A stretch of 64,000 nt of DNA from Bacteroidota bacterium (GTDB lineage: Bacteria > Bacteroidota > Bacteroidia > AKYH767-A > OLB10), in contig JADKDR010000002.1 of assembly GCA_016714535.1 (NCBI GenBank), positions 310,001 through 374,000 on the forward strand. The letters run 5' to 3'. Positions 8,976 to 18,052 of this stretch are shown in pieces. How positions within the stretch are numbered: position 1 is the stretch's first letter; each line of letters opens with the position of its first letter. The position numbers were made by a program, and so were the translations under genes. The notes under the pieces were generated by a model that saw only the letters and a list, made by a program, of their open reading frames with translations, was not told the DNA's origin and searched no databases.

Positions 8976-10406
8976 ATGAAAAGCCACGAAGCAATAAGCG
9001 TATTTGATATTTTTAAAATTGGAATTGGACCAAGCAGTTCGCATACACTTGGGCCATGGCGAGCCGCCCAGCAATTTGTAAATGAAATAATGGGGCTGTC
9101 TGATTTGGCGTTAGTGAAACAAATAGAGATAACTTTATATGGTTCGCTTGCGAAAACTGGCAAAGGGCATGGCTCTGATATAGCAGTACTACTTGGGCTA
9201 ACAGGTGCCGACCCGGTAACGTTTGATACTGCGCAGGTTATTCCGGTTTTCGAAAAAATAAAATCTGATAAACGAATTTTGCTAAACCAGCAAACGGAAA
9301 TACCATTTGACTATAATGTTGATTTGATTTTTTTGCGAACCGAGTCATTGCCTTATCATCCCAATGCAATGAAAATAAAAGCCACCTTTAATAATGGCAA
9401 CCAACATGCATCGGTTTTCTATTCAATAGGCGGAGGATTTGTAGTTAAGGAAGGCGAGGTTAATCAAACAAAAAATACACAACGGGTAAAATTTGAAATA
9501 AATGATGCCGATGACTTACTGCAATGTTGCATGCGTGCAGGTAAGAGTATAAGTAACCTGGTGTTGGAAAATGAAAAGGCATGGCGCAAGCCTGCCGAAA
9601 CAAAGGATGGTGTGCTACGCCTATGGCAAACTATGCGCGAATGTATGTATCGCGGATGTCATACCACAGGGCAACTGCCCGGTGGACTGCATGTTACACG
9701 CAGGGCGGCAAGTATAAATGCCAAGTTGCTGCATGGTAGCACCTACCATAATCTTGAAACTTGGGAACAACAAATAAAAAACACACCACCACTATTTCAA
9801 ACTATATTGAACTGGGTAAGTTGTTTTGCGCTATCAGTTAATGAAGAGAATGCATCATTTGGCCGTGTGGTAACTGCCCCAACCAACGGTGCAGCAGGGG
9901 TTATACCTTCGGTAATGATGTATTATAAACTATTTGCCGGTGGCAATACCGATGAAAAGATGATTCGCTTTTTGCTTACAGCATCCGAAATTGGTAGTTT
10001 ATTTAAAAAAGGCTCCACCATATCGGCCGCCATGGGCGGGTGTCAGGCGGAAATTGGTGTATCTAGCGCTATGGCTGCCGGTGCACTTACCGAGTGTCAC
10101 GGTGGTAGTATACGTCAGGTGATGCAAGCTGCCGAAATTGCGATGGAACATCACCTGGGTATGACCTGCGATCCCATTGCAGGTTTGGTACAAATACCCT
10201 GCATAGAACGAAACAGCATGGGCGCTATAAAAGCAATAACCGCTTCGCAACTTGCTCTTCAAGGCGACCCGGATTCGGCTAAAGTATCGCTTGATGCCGT
10301 AATAAAAACAATGTGGGAAACAGCCTTAGACATGAACAGTAAGTATAAAGAAACAGCTGATGGTGGTTTGGCTACTAATATTCCATTAAGCCTGAGCGAA
10401 TGCTAG
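8976..10406 (+). CDS. sdaA: L-serine ammonia-lyase (L-serine dehydratase), iron-sulfur type
   Basis: It deaminates L-serine to pyruvate and ammonium using a [4Fe-4S] cluster. The 476-residue single chain fuses the beta domain (residues 1-160, with the signature 'FKIGIGPSSSHTLGPWRAA') to the alpha domain (residues about 190-470). The alpha domain has 'APTNGAAGVIPSVM', 'GGCQAEIGVSSAMAAG' and 'CDPIAGLVQIPCIERN'; the Cys residues in the last two are the expected cluster ligands. Length matches the fused SdaA form. Its stop is followed after one base by the stop of a decayed rng fragment on the other strand. Confidence 0.95.
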   Translation: MKSHEAISVFDIFKIGIGPSSSHTLGPWRAAQQFVNEIMGLSDLALVKQIEITLYGSLAKTGKGHGSDIAVLLGLTGADPVTFDTAQVIPVFEKIKSDKRILLNQQTEIPFDYNVDLIFLRTESLPYHPNAMKIKATFNNGNQHASVFYSIGGGFVVKEGEVNQTKNTQRVKFEINDADDLLQCCMRAGKSISNLVLENEKAWRKPAETKDGVLRLWQTMRECMYRGCHTTGQLPGGLHVTRRAASINAKLLHGSTYHNLETWEQQIKNTPPLFQTILNWVSCFALSVNEENASFGRVVTAPTNGAAGVIPSVMMYYKLFAGGNTDEKMIRFLLTASEIGSLFKKGSTISAAMGGCQAEIGVSSAMAAGALTECHGGSIRQVMQAAEIAMEHHLGMTCDPIAGLVQIPCIERNSMGAIKAITASQLALQGDPDSAKVSLDAVIKTMWETALDMNSKYKETADGGLATNIPLSLSEC

Positions 10407-10407
10407 C

Positions 10408-10557
10408 TTACAACTTTATTTCTTCGCCTGCATCGTTGTAGAAGTGATACGCTAGCAATTGCAATTTTGAATTGGGGACAATGCTAATTCTGCGTTTATA
10501 ATGCCACATCCATTTAAATTGAATTGAAAAAAATCCTTTTGTAATAAAAGAGGCAAT
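10408..10557 (-). pseudogene. Orphan 3'-end fragment of a ribonuclease G (rng) gene
   Basis: Read on the minus strand, this 150-bp stretch encodes 49 residues plus a TAA stop. It starts 'IASFITKGFFSI' and ends 'NDAGEEIKL'. By eye, 33 of 49 residues match the last 49 residues of the intact rng at 18053-19606, including the 'KWMW' and 'KLQLL' motifs. Homology stops abruptly at 10557, with an in-frame stop three codons further upstream, so nothing else of rng remains here. The fragment begins one base after the sdaA stop codon. It and the true rng 3' end are direct repeats bracketing the surface-protein cluster; see findings. Confidence 0.85.
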
Positions 10558-10642
10558 TAAAATTTAGACAGACCCCAAATCTATCAATAAATTAATTCAG
10601 CAAAGACGCCACTTAAACTCTATAAAACTTTTGAACCCTTGA

Positions 10643-10682
10643 CTTTTAAACTTTTAAACCCTTAAACCCTTAAACCCTTAAT
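10643..10682. repeat. Five-unit 8-bp tandem repeat (CTTTTAAA / CCCTTAAA)
   Basis: Two units of CTTTTAAA are followed by CCCTTAAA, CCCTTAAA and CCCTTAAT in perfect 8-bp register. The last unit contains the stop codon of the neighbouring minus-strand gene. The number of units could vary by slippage. No function is evident. Confidence 0.8.
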
Positions 10683-11631
10683 ACTTCCCAAACTTCTTAT
10701 ACCCCACCCGTTTTCTTTTATCTGCTACTTGCACTATGTATATACCACGCGCAAGGGTGCCTATGTCTATTTCTATTTTGGGTTGTGGCACGTTGGTATG
10801 TTGGCTTAGTATGGTTTTGCCATCCATTGTGATGATGTTATAAGCACTTATACCCTCGCATGTAACGGTGAGTGTATGCGTTGCTGCATTGTTTAATAAT
10901 TGAATCTCTAATGCAGCTACCTCATTAATGCTGGAGGCAGTGCAGTCTATAACGGAGATGTCGTCTAGGAAGTAGTACCCTAAAGGCTGTGACCAATTAT
11001 TTGTACTATCTATTGTTAAGTTGCTATCAGGTCTAAAACAACCAATAGTAATAAATTGTTCGCCTCCTTTTGCAATAAAACTTCCTTTTACTTGCATCCA
11101 ATTTGCTGTATCCAATAGAATATTTCCACTTTGATTCTCGATTTGAGGCAATATTTTAAACATATAATTACTATCAGGATTAAGACTATCCTTTGAAAAA
11201 TAGGCACCGATTTTATCAATTACTATTTTAGCATTATTGGCGGCATTTACATAAAATGACACTTGATAATTTCTTCCGTATTTACAAGAATCGACTAATT
11301 TTGAAGTTATACATTCTCTATCATTGCCATTAGGAAAAATGAGAAATCCAAAGCCTACACAACAGTCACCATTTCTTGGTTTTTGATACCCAAAAGTCGG
11401 ATTATTGGGAAAAGGTGCTGTGCCACAACCTTGAGTATAGGATAAACTCCAAAAATCGGCTGTACCTATTGATTCATACCATCCAATACACGGTAATGCA
11501 GGTAAATTCCCATTATTCCACCAAGTCCAACAATCTAATGTGTCTTCAAATCCTGGATTCGATATTAAATTTTGAGATAAGATATTTTTACTGAATAATA
11601 AAAATACCATTATTGTAAATGATCGTATCAT
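10678..11631 (-). CDS. Small T9SS-secreted surface protein, copy 2
   Basis: The 317-residue protein has a signal peptide (MIRSFTIMVFLLFSKNILSQ). A beta-rich domain follows that starts 'NLISNPGFEDT', as in carbohydrate-binding-like modules of secreted Bacteroidota proteins, and contains paired Cys residues (DCWTW, CIGW, GCG, CCVG). A T9SS type A sorting domain ends 'RGIYIVQVADKRKRVGYKKFGKY'. It is clearly paralogous to the protein at 12752-13693 along its whole length. The start overlaps the stop of the upstream truncated gene as TAATG, so translation is probably coupled. Specific function unknown. Confidence 0.8.
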   Translation of the reverse strand: MIRSFTIMVFLLFSKNILSQNLISNPGFEDTLDCWTWWNNGNLPALPCIGWYESIGTADFWSLSYTQGCGTAPFPNNPTFGYQKPRNGDCCVGFGFLIFPNGNDRECITSKLVDSCKYGRNYQVSFYVNAANNAKIVIDKIGAYFSKDSLNPDSNYMFKILPQIENQSGNILLDTANWMQVKGSFIAKGGEQFITIGCFRPDSNLTIDSTNNWSQPLGYYFLDDISVIDCTASSINEVAALEIQLLNNAATHTLTVTCEGISAYNIITMDGKTILSQHTNVPQPKIEIDIGTLARGIYIVQVADKRKRVGYKKFGKY

Positions 11632-12734
11632 TAGTGCTTAACAATGAATGAGCTATAACTGTAAGCTTGATTTTGCAAAATAATTTTCACAAAATATATT
11701 CCATCCGATAATTCGCTAACTTGTATATGCCTATTATCGGTTATTTCCTTTCGAATAAGTAAAGTACCCTTGCTATCATATATTTCCAAATTAAAAGCTC
11801 CAGATAAGGAAGGATTTAAATAAATATAATCATTTGTTGGGTTAGGGTAAACAATTGATAAAGGCATTTCGGATTCTATATTATTATTTAATCTATTTAC
11901 ATTTGATGTAAAATCAACAAAATCAAGACCTAATAATACGCGCGCTGAATAAACAGCTTCTCCACCATTTAAAGGATTTTGATAGGCTATATTTTCTAAT
12001 ATTGATTGATGTGAAGCACTAGTTGTAAAATTATCTACAGCCCATGTTTGTAAATATACTTCATTAAAATTCTTAAAATTATTCTCAACATTATTTTCAG
12101 GAATAATAATATCATTTACCATTACTGCACCTTGCACTAAAGAGTCCATTACAAATTCATTTACCATTTGTAATAAGCCAGCGTTTGAAAAATAATACAT
12201 GCTATCATAAAAATTTTGTAGGATCAAATCGCTTGATATGCCTGCATACATTAAAGTGCTATCACTACTAAGCTGATTAAAAATATCTATTTTACCATTT
12301 ATTTTTTCTTCAAAGGATAGGTTTGAAAATTCTGCTGCATCTGATACAAATGCCGCCATTCTTTCATTAGGACACCCAGGACAGGGCACTTCGCAATCAT
12401 TGGTAATTGTTCCAGTATTTGGTGTTACAAAACCTGTGGGACTCATTTGAATTGCAGTAGATTGGTAAGGCAATGCTATAGGGCCTGGTCTGTAAAACCA
12501 TGTTGGAAAAGCACTCGATAGATCTTTACTAAAAGCAAAATAACCTGTAGGAAAGTACCACGTATTCTCCTGTGCTGCTGCTGCACTGCCCTGGTCGCCA
12601 ATATTACTTGCATCAAAGCGCACACCAATGCGGCAGGTATCCATTTGGTTGCAGTGTACGGTGTTTATTTGTTGTGAGTTAAAGAAGCGGATGGCGCTGC
12701 CACCAACTGCACTTGTATTTATATGATTAAACAT
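11631..12734 (-). pseudogene. 5'-truncated copy of the large T9SS surface protein
   Basis: From ATG 12734 the frame encodes about 367 residues matching only the C-terminal quarter of the 1351-residue protein at 13706-17761. Matches include 'GSAIRFFN', 'VHCNQMDTCR', 'GDQGSAAAAQENTWYFP' and 'NDCEVPCPGCP', then a T9SS sorting domain ending 'YSSFIVKH'. There is no signal peptide. About 1000 residues of the parental beta-helix and PKD-like regions are missing, so export is unlikely and this is best called a remnant of tandem duplication. It sits between the two small paralogues; the frame runs back to the stop of the gene upstream. Expression as a cytoplasmic fragment cannot be excluded. Confidence 0.8.
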
Positions 12735-12751
12735 TGTATTTATTTTTATAA

Positions 12752-13693
12752 TCAATAAACCCCCACCTTAAATACCCTCCTCCTATAACGCTTATCCTCC
12801 ACAACCAACATATACACCCCCCGTGACAAAGCTGCTGCACTTATTTCACTGTTTAGTAGTTTGCCTTGCAAGGTTGTTTTGCCAAGCATATCTATTAGAG
12901 TATAATTTTCTATTTGCTCATTGGTGCTAATTACAAGTTTGTTATTTGTAGCATCATACCATACATTAAGTTTTATTTCTTCTATATCCGAAAGCGCGGT
13001 GGCGGTGCAGTCTATTACGCTGACATCGTCTAGAAAATAATAAGCTCCAATCTGGCTGCCCAAGATATTACTATCTAACTTAATAGAACTGTCTTTATTA
13101 AGGCAACCAATTGTTATCCATTTCTCATAACCTACTGCTTTATAAAAGTACTTTATGTTTGTCCATCCTAACGTATCCACAAAAGGGGGCAAATTATTAC
13201 TTGTTAACTGAGGTATAATATTAAATAAATAAAAACTATCAGTATGCAAACTATCTTCTGAAAAATAAATGTCTATACAATTAGCTCTGATTTTACTTTC
13301 GTTTGCGGCATTAATGAAAACAGAAACCAAATAAATATGGTTGCTTTTCAATGTGTCTATTAATTTACCAGTAATTGCTTCTTTGTAGTCTTTAATAACA
13401 GGATACAATGTAGGTGAGTAACCAGCACATGCAACTCCAGTTTTTGGTAATTGATATCCTAAAAAATTATTGGGTAAATTATTCACTCCGCAGAAACTTG
13501 TATAAATCATACTAAAATAATCAGGTGACGCTATTGATTGATACCAGCTTTTACTTGGTAAATTTGGCCAAGGATTTTGTATCCATGTATTGCAATCCAC
13601 AGTGTCTTCAAATCCTCCGTTAAACACTAAATTTTGGGCATTGATTCCAAAATAGGCAAGGCCGGCAAGCCAAATAGTCAAAAAAAGTTTCAT
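12752..13693 (-). CDS. Small T9SS-secreted surface protein, copy 1
   Basis: The 313-residue protein has a signal peptide (MKLFLTIWLAGLAYFGINAQ), a Cys-containing beta-domain beginning 'NLVFNGGFEDTVDC', and a T9SS type A domain ending 'RGVYMLVVEDKRYRRRVFKVGVY'. It is paralogous to the protein at 10678-11631; both keep the 'VFINAANESKI / VNAANNAKI' segment and 'FLDDVSVIDCTA'. It follows the large surface protein by 12 bp and is probably cotranscribed. A carbohydrate- or surface-binding role is inferred only from the fold-like pattern. Confidence 0.8.
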   Translation of the reverse strand: MKLFLTIWLAGLAYFGINAQNLVFNGGFEDTVDCNTWIQNPWPNLPSKSWYQSIASPDYFSMIYTSFCGVNNLPNNFLGYQLPKTGVACAGYSPTLYPVIKDYKEAITGKLIDTLKSNHIYLVSVFINAANESKIRANCIDIYFSEDSLHTDSFYLFNIIPQLTSNNLPPFVDTLGWTNIKYFYKAVGYEKWITIGCLNKDSSIKLDSNILGSQIGAYYFLDDVSVIDCTATALSDIEEIKLNVWYDATNNKLVISTNEQIENYTLIDMLGKTTLQGKLLNSEISAAALSRGVYMLVVEDKRYRRRVFKVGVY

Positions 13694-13705
13694 TAGTAAA
13701 TTGAA

Positions 13706-16700
13706 CTATCTATTAACTAATACTTTTTCAAATGCAATGTATTTTCCATCTATATATAGCCTTGCAACATATATTCCATTACTAAAATTGGAAATATCAA
13801 TTTCATTGTATTCTTTTAGATTGAATTTAAACTTAGTTTTGCTCGAAATATCAATAATTTCAATAGCTCCCGGTTCATCACTTTTTATTTTACAATTAAT
13901 ATACAATTTGTTTTGCGCGGGATTTGGAAAAACATGAAACGACTTGTTTTCATGCATCGTTTCAAGTTTAAGCTGTCTTAAATTAGAATTTGTAAAATCA
14001 ACTAAATCCCAACCCAAAATTACTCTTGCCGTGTAAACTGCCTCACCCCCACTTAATGGATTTTCACTTGCTATTTGGGTAAGGGCATCTATATGTTCTT
14101 GATTAAATATAAAAATCCCAACGGCCCAAGTATTAATGTAAATATCATTTACTGCTTTAGCATTTTCTTCAAAATGATTAATAGGGCTTATCCATGTATT
14201 AACTACATTGGCAAACAAAGCTAGAGAATCTGAAATTAAATCATTGACAATGGACAGCATTCCCATATTCGTATTTGATGCACTATCATAAAAATTTTGC
14301 AAGATCAAATCTGTTGGAAAACCTGCATACATATAAGTTGGATCGCTATTCAATTGTTCATATACACTATACTTTAGTAAATACTTTTCATCTTCCGAAA
14401 AACTTGCAAATTCATTTTGTTCGGTAACGATTTCTGCCATTCGTTGATGAGGGCAGCCAGGGCAAGGCACTTCGCAATCATTAAACTGAAGTCCTGTTTG
14501 AGGATTTTCAAAACCAGTAGGGTTCATCTGTGGTGGCAATGGAAAATATGGTATGTTTGAGGAATTAGGTCGATAAAACCAACTAGGAAAAGGACTACCA
14601 ATATTATAAAAAGCATAATAAGCCCCCACCGGATTCTGTGGAAAATACCAAGTATTCTCCTGTGCTGCTGCTGCACTGCCCTGGTCGCCAATATTGCTTG
14701 CATCAAACCTCACTCCAAGGCGGCAGGTATCCATTTGGTTGCAATGTACGGTGTTTGTCATTTGCGTGTTAAAGAAACGGATGGCGCTGCCCATGCGTGA
14801 GAGTAAGTTGCTATTTATTATATTATGGGTTATGCTTTGTCCGTTAATACCTAAAACGCGGTCGTCAAGGGCAGCGGTGGGGTTAGCACCATCTTTGTAT
14901 ATGTAGTTTCTTTCAATGCGCAGGTCTTTGCAACTTGCTGCATTTATTCCTACGTAGTCCAAGTTTGGGTTAGCAACAATATCACTATTGGTAAGATTAA
15001 TTGTATTGTCTGTTATAGTTAGTTGTTCCCAGTTGGTAGCTACAATGCCTCGTCTTACACGTTTAATGGTATTATTGTAAATGTTTTGCGTAGGTGTAAA
15101 AATGGTAATTGCATTGGCGGGATTGGCCATGCGTATTCCGGCAAAGGCTTGTGTAGTTGTATTAAGACCTGTGTTTAATGAATTGTTGTTAATATCAATT
15201 GTGCTTAATGAAATAAGGCTTCCCCATATGCCAGTACCAAAATTGCTGATGTTGTTATGATGTATATTATAAGTGGAATAATTAGCATCAAACAAATTTA
15301 TTGCGGTGCCAGTTGAGGCGGCAGTACTACCTGGCTGTAGGCGTATGCGATCCATCTTATTATTAATAATATTGGCCTCAATGGCTCCATTTAAGTTAAT
15401 TCCATTGTCACAGTTGAAATATGCGTTTTCAAAAATCTTTAACTGTGGTAAATTGTTCATTTCACCAATATTTACAGTGCTTACAGCCCCAACATTGGTA
15501 ATGTTAATAGCATAGGCTTGCGGGTAGTAAGGTATTTCATGGTGTACTATATTTTCGAAACTGTTGTTATACATGGTTAAGAAACTATTGTTAGCATCTA
15601 CCCCACAGTTGAGATAGTCAAAATAATTGCGCATATGATAAGGGTTGATGCCTGTTTCATTTTCATTTCCAATTTTTACAAGGCACATGTTTTTAAAACG
15701 GATACCACATTCCGGTATTCTGCCTGCATAGGGCGGTATAAGTGTTGCCTTTTGTCCCGACAATAAATCATAAGACAAGAAACGCGTATCTTCTATACTA
15801 ATGGTACTTGCATTAAGTGCACAATTATTTTCGGCAAATAATGAAATATTATTTTGATTGAAGGTGGTACCCTGTCTAAATTCAATATATCCTTCATTTG
15901 TGTAAACAGCTATTTGCGCTTCTTCTATGGTGGAATATCCGGTTACCTTTAACGAAGCATCGTTTTCAACATTTATTCCTGTCCACATATAATCGCGATT
16001 GCATGTGTGTAAATGCGAATATTCATTAATGATGAGTTGATTGCCATCTTCTACGTTAATTATTGCATCAGGCCAAAGTAAAATATCCAGTTTGTTAAAT
16101 TCGCATGACTGATCAATAATAAAAGTGTTGTTAATTGAAATGGTTGAACCAAGCATAGTAGTATGAATGGTAGGAGGTATTGCTTGTAGATTAACGTATA
16201 TTCCTGTGGGAGGATTATTAATAATATCCGATGATTTTAGTCCAGAAAAATCTACATCAGCCGAGCAACACTCATAAATAATAAACGTAGTACTTTTGGT
16301 ACAACTTGATATATTATCGCTAACGGTAAATGTTATAGAACCGCTTCCACCAAATTGAGAAACAAAATCTATTACAGCCAAAGGCCCAAATCCTGATATG
16401 GTGGGACCTGCACCAACAGCAATCCAACTATATGTATAATTGTTATTTACATTGCTAACCTGATAAGTGTGATTGGGGTTGCATGATGCATGGCTACCTG
16501 CAATAATAGGTTGCGGTAGATTGACTCCTTGTGCAACAACAATACAACTAGCTGAAATGGTTGCAGCGTTTGATGCTGTAACGGTAACAGTATATGTTCC
16601 AGGCGGTACATTAAGATTATTTTGGGTTACCGCTCCATTACTCCATATAAAAGTATAAGGTGGTGGATAAATATTTTGATCTAAGCATTGCAATGATAAG

Positions 16701-17761
16701 TATATATTACCTAGGGTGCCTGGACAAGGGTGATCCACTGTAAAATCTATACTGTTGGTAGAAAACATTGTTACATTGTCGCACATAAGCATTCCACCAT
16801 TAACACCACCTCCTGGAATAACATTTAGAAATGCGTCATCCTCAAAAGTTCCAAGTGTGATGTGATCATAAGGTTGATTTGCAACAAAGTTAAATGCTAT
16901 GGTGGCCGGAATGCCATTATTGGGTACATTGATAGCGCTCGTTACCATTTGCAAATTAGGTAAAGTGGGGTCTAGAAATGTAGCAGAATTGGGGTCTGTG
17001 TATGGTCCAATTGAAAAAAGTGCCTGAACTAATGAGCTGTTTTTAATCATTAATGAAGTACGTCCATCCAATTTCAAGGTGTATTGAACTCCTGGAACTA
17101 ATGGTTTTACCAATGCTTCTTGAATATACTCACGATAATCATCTTGCCGATTAATATAAAAGTCTGTCATTCCAAAACCTCCAATATAAAAACCAAAATC
17201 AAATTGATTCCATATATCTAGAGGGCAACTATAATTGGTTGCTTCTAAGTTATAATCGCTTGAGCTAGATGTTGGCAAATACCATTTATCTAATATCGAA
17301 AGTCCATTAGGCTGTTGAGCAAGGTATTGATTATTTGTAGTTGCTGGACACCACAAAAAATCTTCAAATTGGCCGTTTTGTATTAGTTCGCATGGGGGTG
17401 CCATATTTGGTTTAGGTTCGAAATCTTTAATTACTACATACGTTTCATAGATGTAATTACTCCCGTTTATTTCTGCTTTTAATTTAATATTAAATCTTCC
17501 TGGCATTTTAAACATAAAAGCATAGTTGGTCATACCAACTAAAGAAATATCACAAGTGTCGCCAAAGATGGGAAACTCATTTGAGTCAACTGCGCATGGA
17601 ATTCCAAGATTTAGCTTAAATATTGTATTTATTGGGCAATTTAATGATTGATTAGTTATCGTAACAGTATCGCCTCTAGAATAATCTGCCTTGTCAAAAG
17701 AAAGCCCCAAAACGGGGCCTTGACTAAAGGCGAATTTGCTTAACACTAAACAACACAACAT
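13706..17761 (-). CDS. Large T9SS-secreted protein with PKD-like and right-handed beta-helix regions
   Basis: The 1351-residue protein has a short signal peptide (MLCCLVLSKFAFSQ). In order: an Ig/PKD-like N-terminal domain (about 20-110), a domain starting 'ELIQNGQFEDFLWCP' (about 120-330), two SprB/PKD-like modules (about 345-500), then a long Asn-rich parallel beta-helix (about 530-1075) with repeated 'NNNSL', 'NIYNNTI', 'ITDNTI' and 'RNYIY' rungs. A conserved Cys region follows ('VHCNQMDTCR', 'CEVPCPGCP'), then a T9SS type A sorting domain ending 'KYIAFEKVLVNR'. It is likely a surface adhesin or polysaccharide-interacting protein; no catalytic motif is visible. It is first in a four-gene cluster, and a truncated copy lies downstream. 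Confidence 0.85.
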   Translation of the reverse strand: MLCCLVLSKFAFSQGPVLGLSFDKADYSRGDTVTITNQSLNCPINTIFKLNLGIPCAVDSNEFPIFGDTCDISLVGMTNYAFMFKMPGRFNIKLKAEINGSNYIYETYVVIKDFEPKPNMAPPCELIQNGQFEDFLWCPATTNNQYLAQQPNGLSILDKWYLPTSSSSDYNLEATNYSCPLDIWNQFDFGFYIGGFGMTDFYINRQDDYREYIQEALVKPLVPGVQYTLKLDGRTSLMIKNSSLVQALFSIGPYTDPNSATFLDPTLPNLQMVTSAINVPNNGIPATIAFNFVANQPYDHITLGTFEDDAFLNVIPGGGVNGGMLMCDNVTMFSTNSIDFTVDHPCPGTLGNIYLSLQCLDQNIYPPPYTFIWSNGAVTQNNLNVPPGTYTVTVTASNAATISASCIVVAQGVNLPQPIIAGSHASCNPNHTYQVSNVNNNYTYSWIAVGAGPTISGFGPLAVIDFVSQFGGSGSITFTVSDNISSCTKSTTFIIYECCSADVDFSGLKSSDIINNPPTGIYVNLQAIPPTIHTTMLGSTISINNTFIIDQSCEFNKLDILLWPDAIINVEDGNQLIINEYSHLHTCNRDYMWTGINVENDASLKVTGYSTIEEAQIAVYTNEGYIEFRQGTTFNQNNISLFAENNCALNASTISIEDTRFLSYDLLSGQKATLIPPYAGRIPECGIRFKNMCLVKIGNENETGINPYHMRNYFDYLNCGVDANNSFLTMYNNSFENIVHHEIPYYPQAYAINITNVGAVSTVNIGEMNNLPQLKIFENAYFNCDNGINLNGAIEANIINNKMDRIRLQPGSTAASTGTAINLFDANYSTYNIHHNNISNFGTGIWGSLISLSTIDINNNSLNTGLNTTTQAFAGIRMANPANAITIFTPTQNIYNNTIKRVRRGIVATNWEQLTITDNTINLTNSDIVANPNLDYVGINAASCKDLRIERNYIYKDGANPTAALDDRVLGINGQSITHNIINSNLLSRMGSAIRFFNTQMTNTVHCNQMDTCRLGVRFDASNIGDQGSAAAAQENTWYFPQNPVGAYYAFYNIGSPFPSWFYRPNSSNIPYFPLPPQMNPTGFENPQTGLQFNDCEVPCPGCPHQRMAEIVTEQNEFASFSEDEKYLLKYSVYEQLNSDPTYMYAGFPTDLILQNFYDSASNTNMGMLSIVNDLISDSLALFANVVNTWISPINHFEENAKAVNDIYINTWAVGIFIFNQEHIDALTQIASENPLSGGEAVYTARVILGWDLVDFTNSNLRQLKLETMHENKSFHVFPNPAQNKLYINCKIKSDEPGAIEIIDISSKTKFKFNLKEYNEIDISNFSNGIYVARLYIDGKYIAFEKVLVNR

Positions 17762-17825
17762 AACAAGAATTGTTAACTGCCTGTTTGTCTTATAAGAATC
17801 ATGTGTGTGTGTGCAAAAATTGCGC

Positions 17826-17833
17826 CAAATGTA
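17826..17833 (-). promoter_or_regulatory. Possible -7 element of the surface-protein operon
   Basis: The minus strand reads TACATTTG, exactly TAnnTTTG, about 65 nt upstream of the ATG at 17761. No TTG is found at ideal spacing. The rest of 17762-18052 holds nothing recognisable. Confidence 0.45.
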
Positions 17834-18052
17834 CTGTTATCAATATTTTCAGCTTCGCATACAGCTACCGATACAAGGCCGTATTTTAGATACGTGTATT
17901 TCATATTTTGCTTTTTTAAAGTTAATTTTTTTAGACAAAGTGAGAACAAAGAGAACGCGTCATAATTTTTGTAAATACAAAGTAACGAGATTTTTTTAAT
18001 TGCGGTAGGAAAAATTTGAAGAACTTTACAAAAATATATAGCTAACAATCTA

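Noticed and set aside
10643..10682. Telomere-like or CRISPR-like repeat
   Set aside because: The unit is only 8 bp, with no spacers and a single short tract.
17773..18048. 91-codon minus-strand frame upstream of the large surface protein
   Set aside because: Low-complexity AT-rich spacer, no start context or similarity, and it overlaps the likely promoter.
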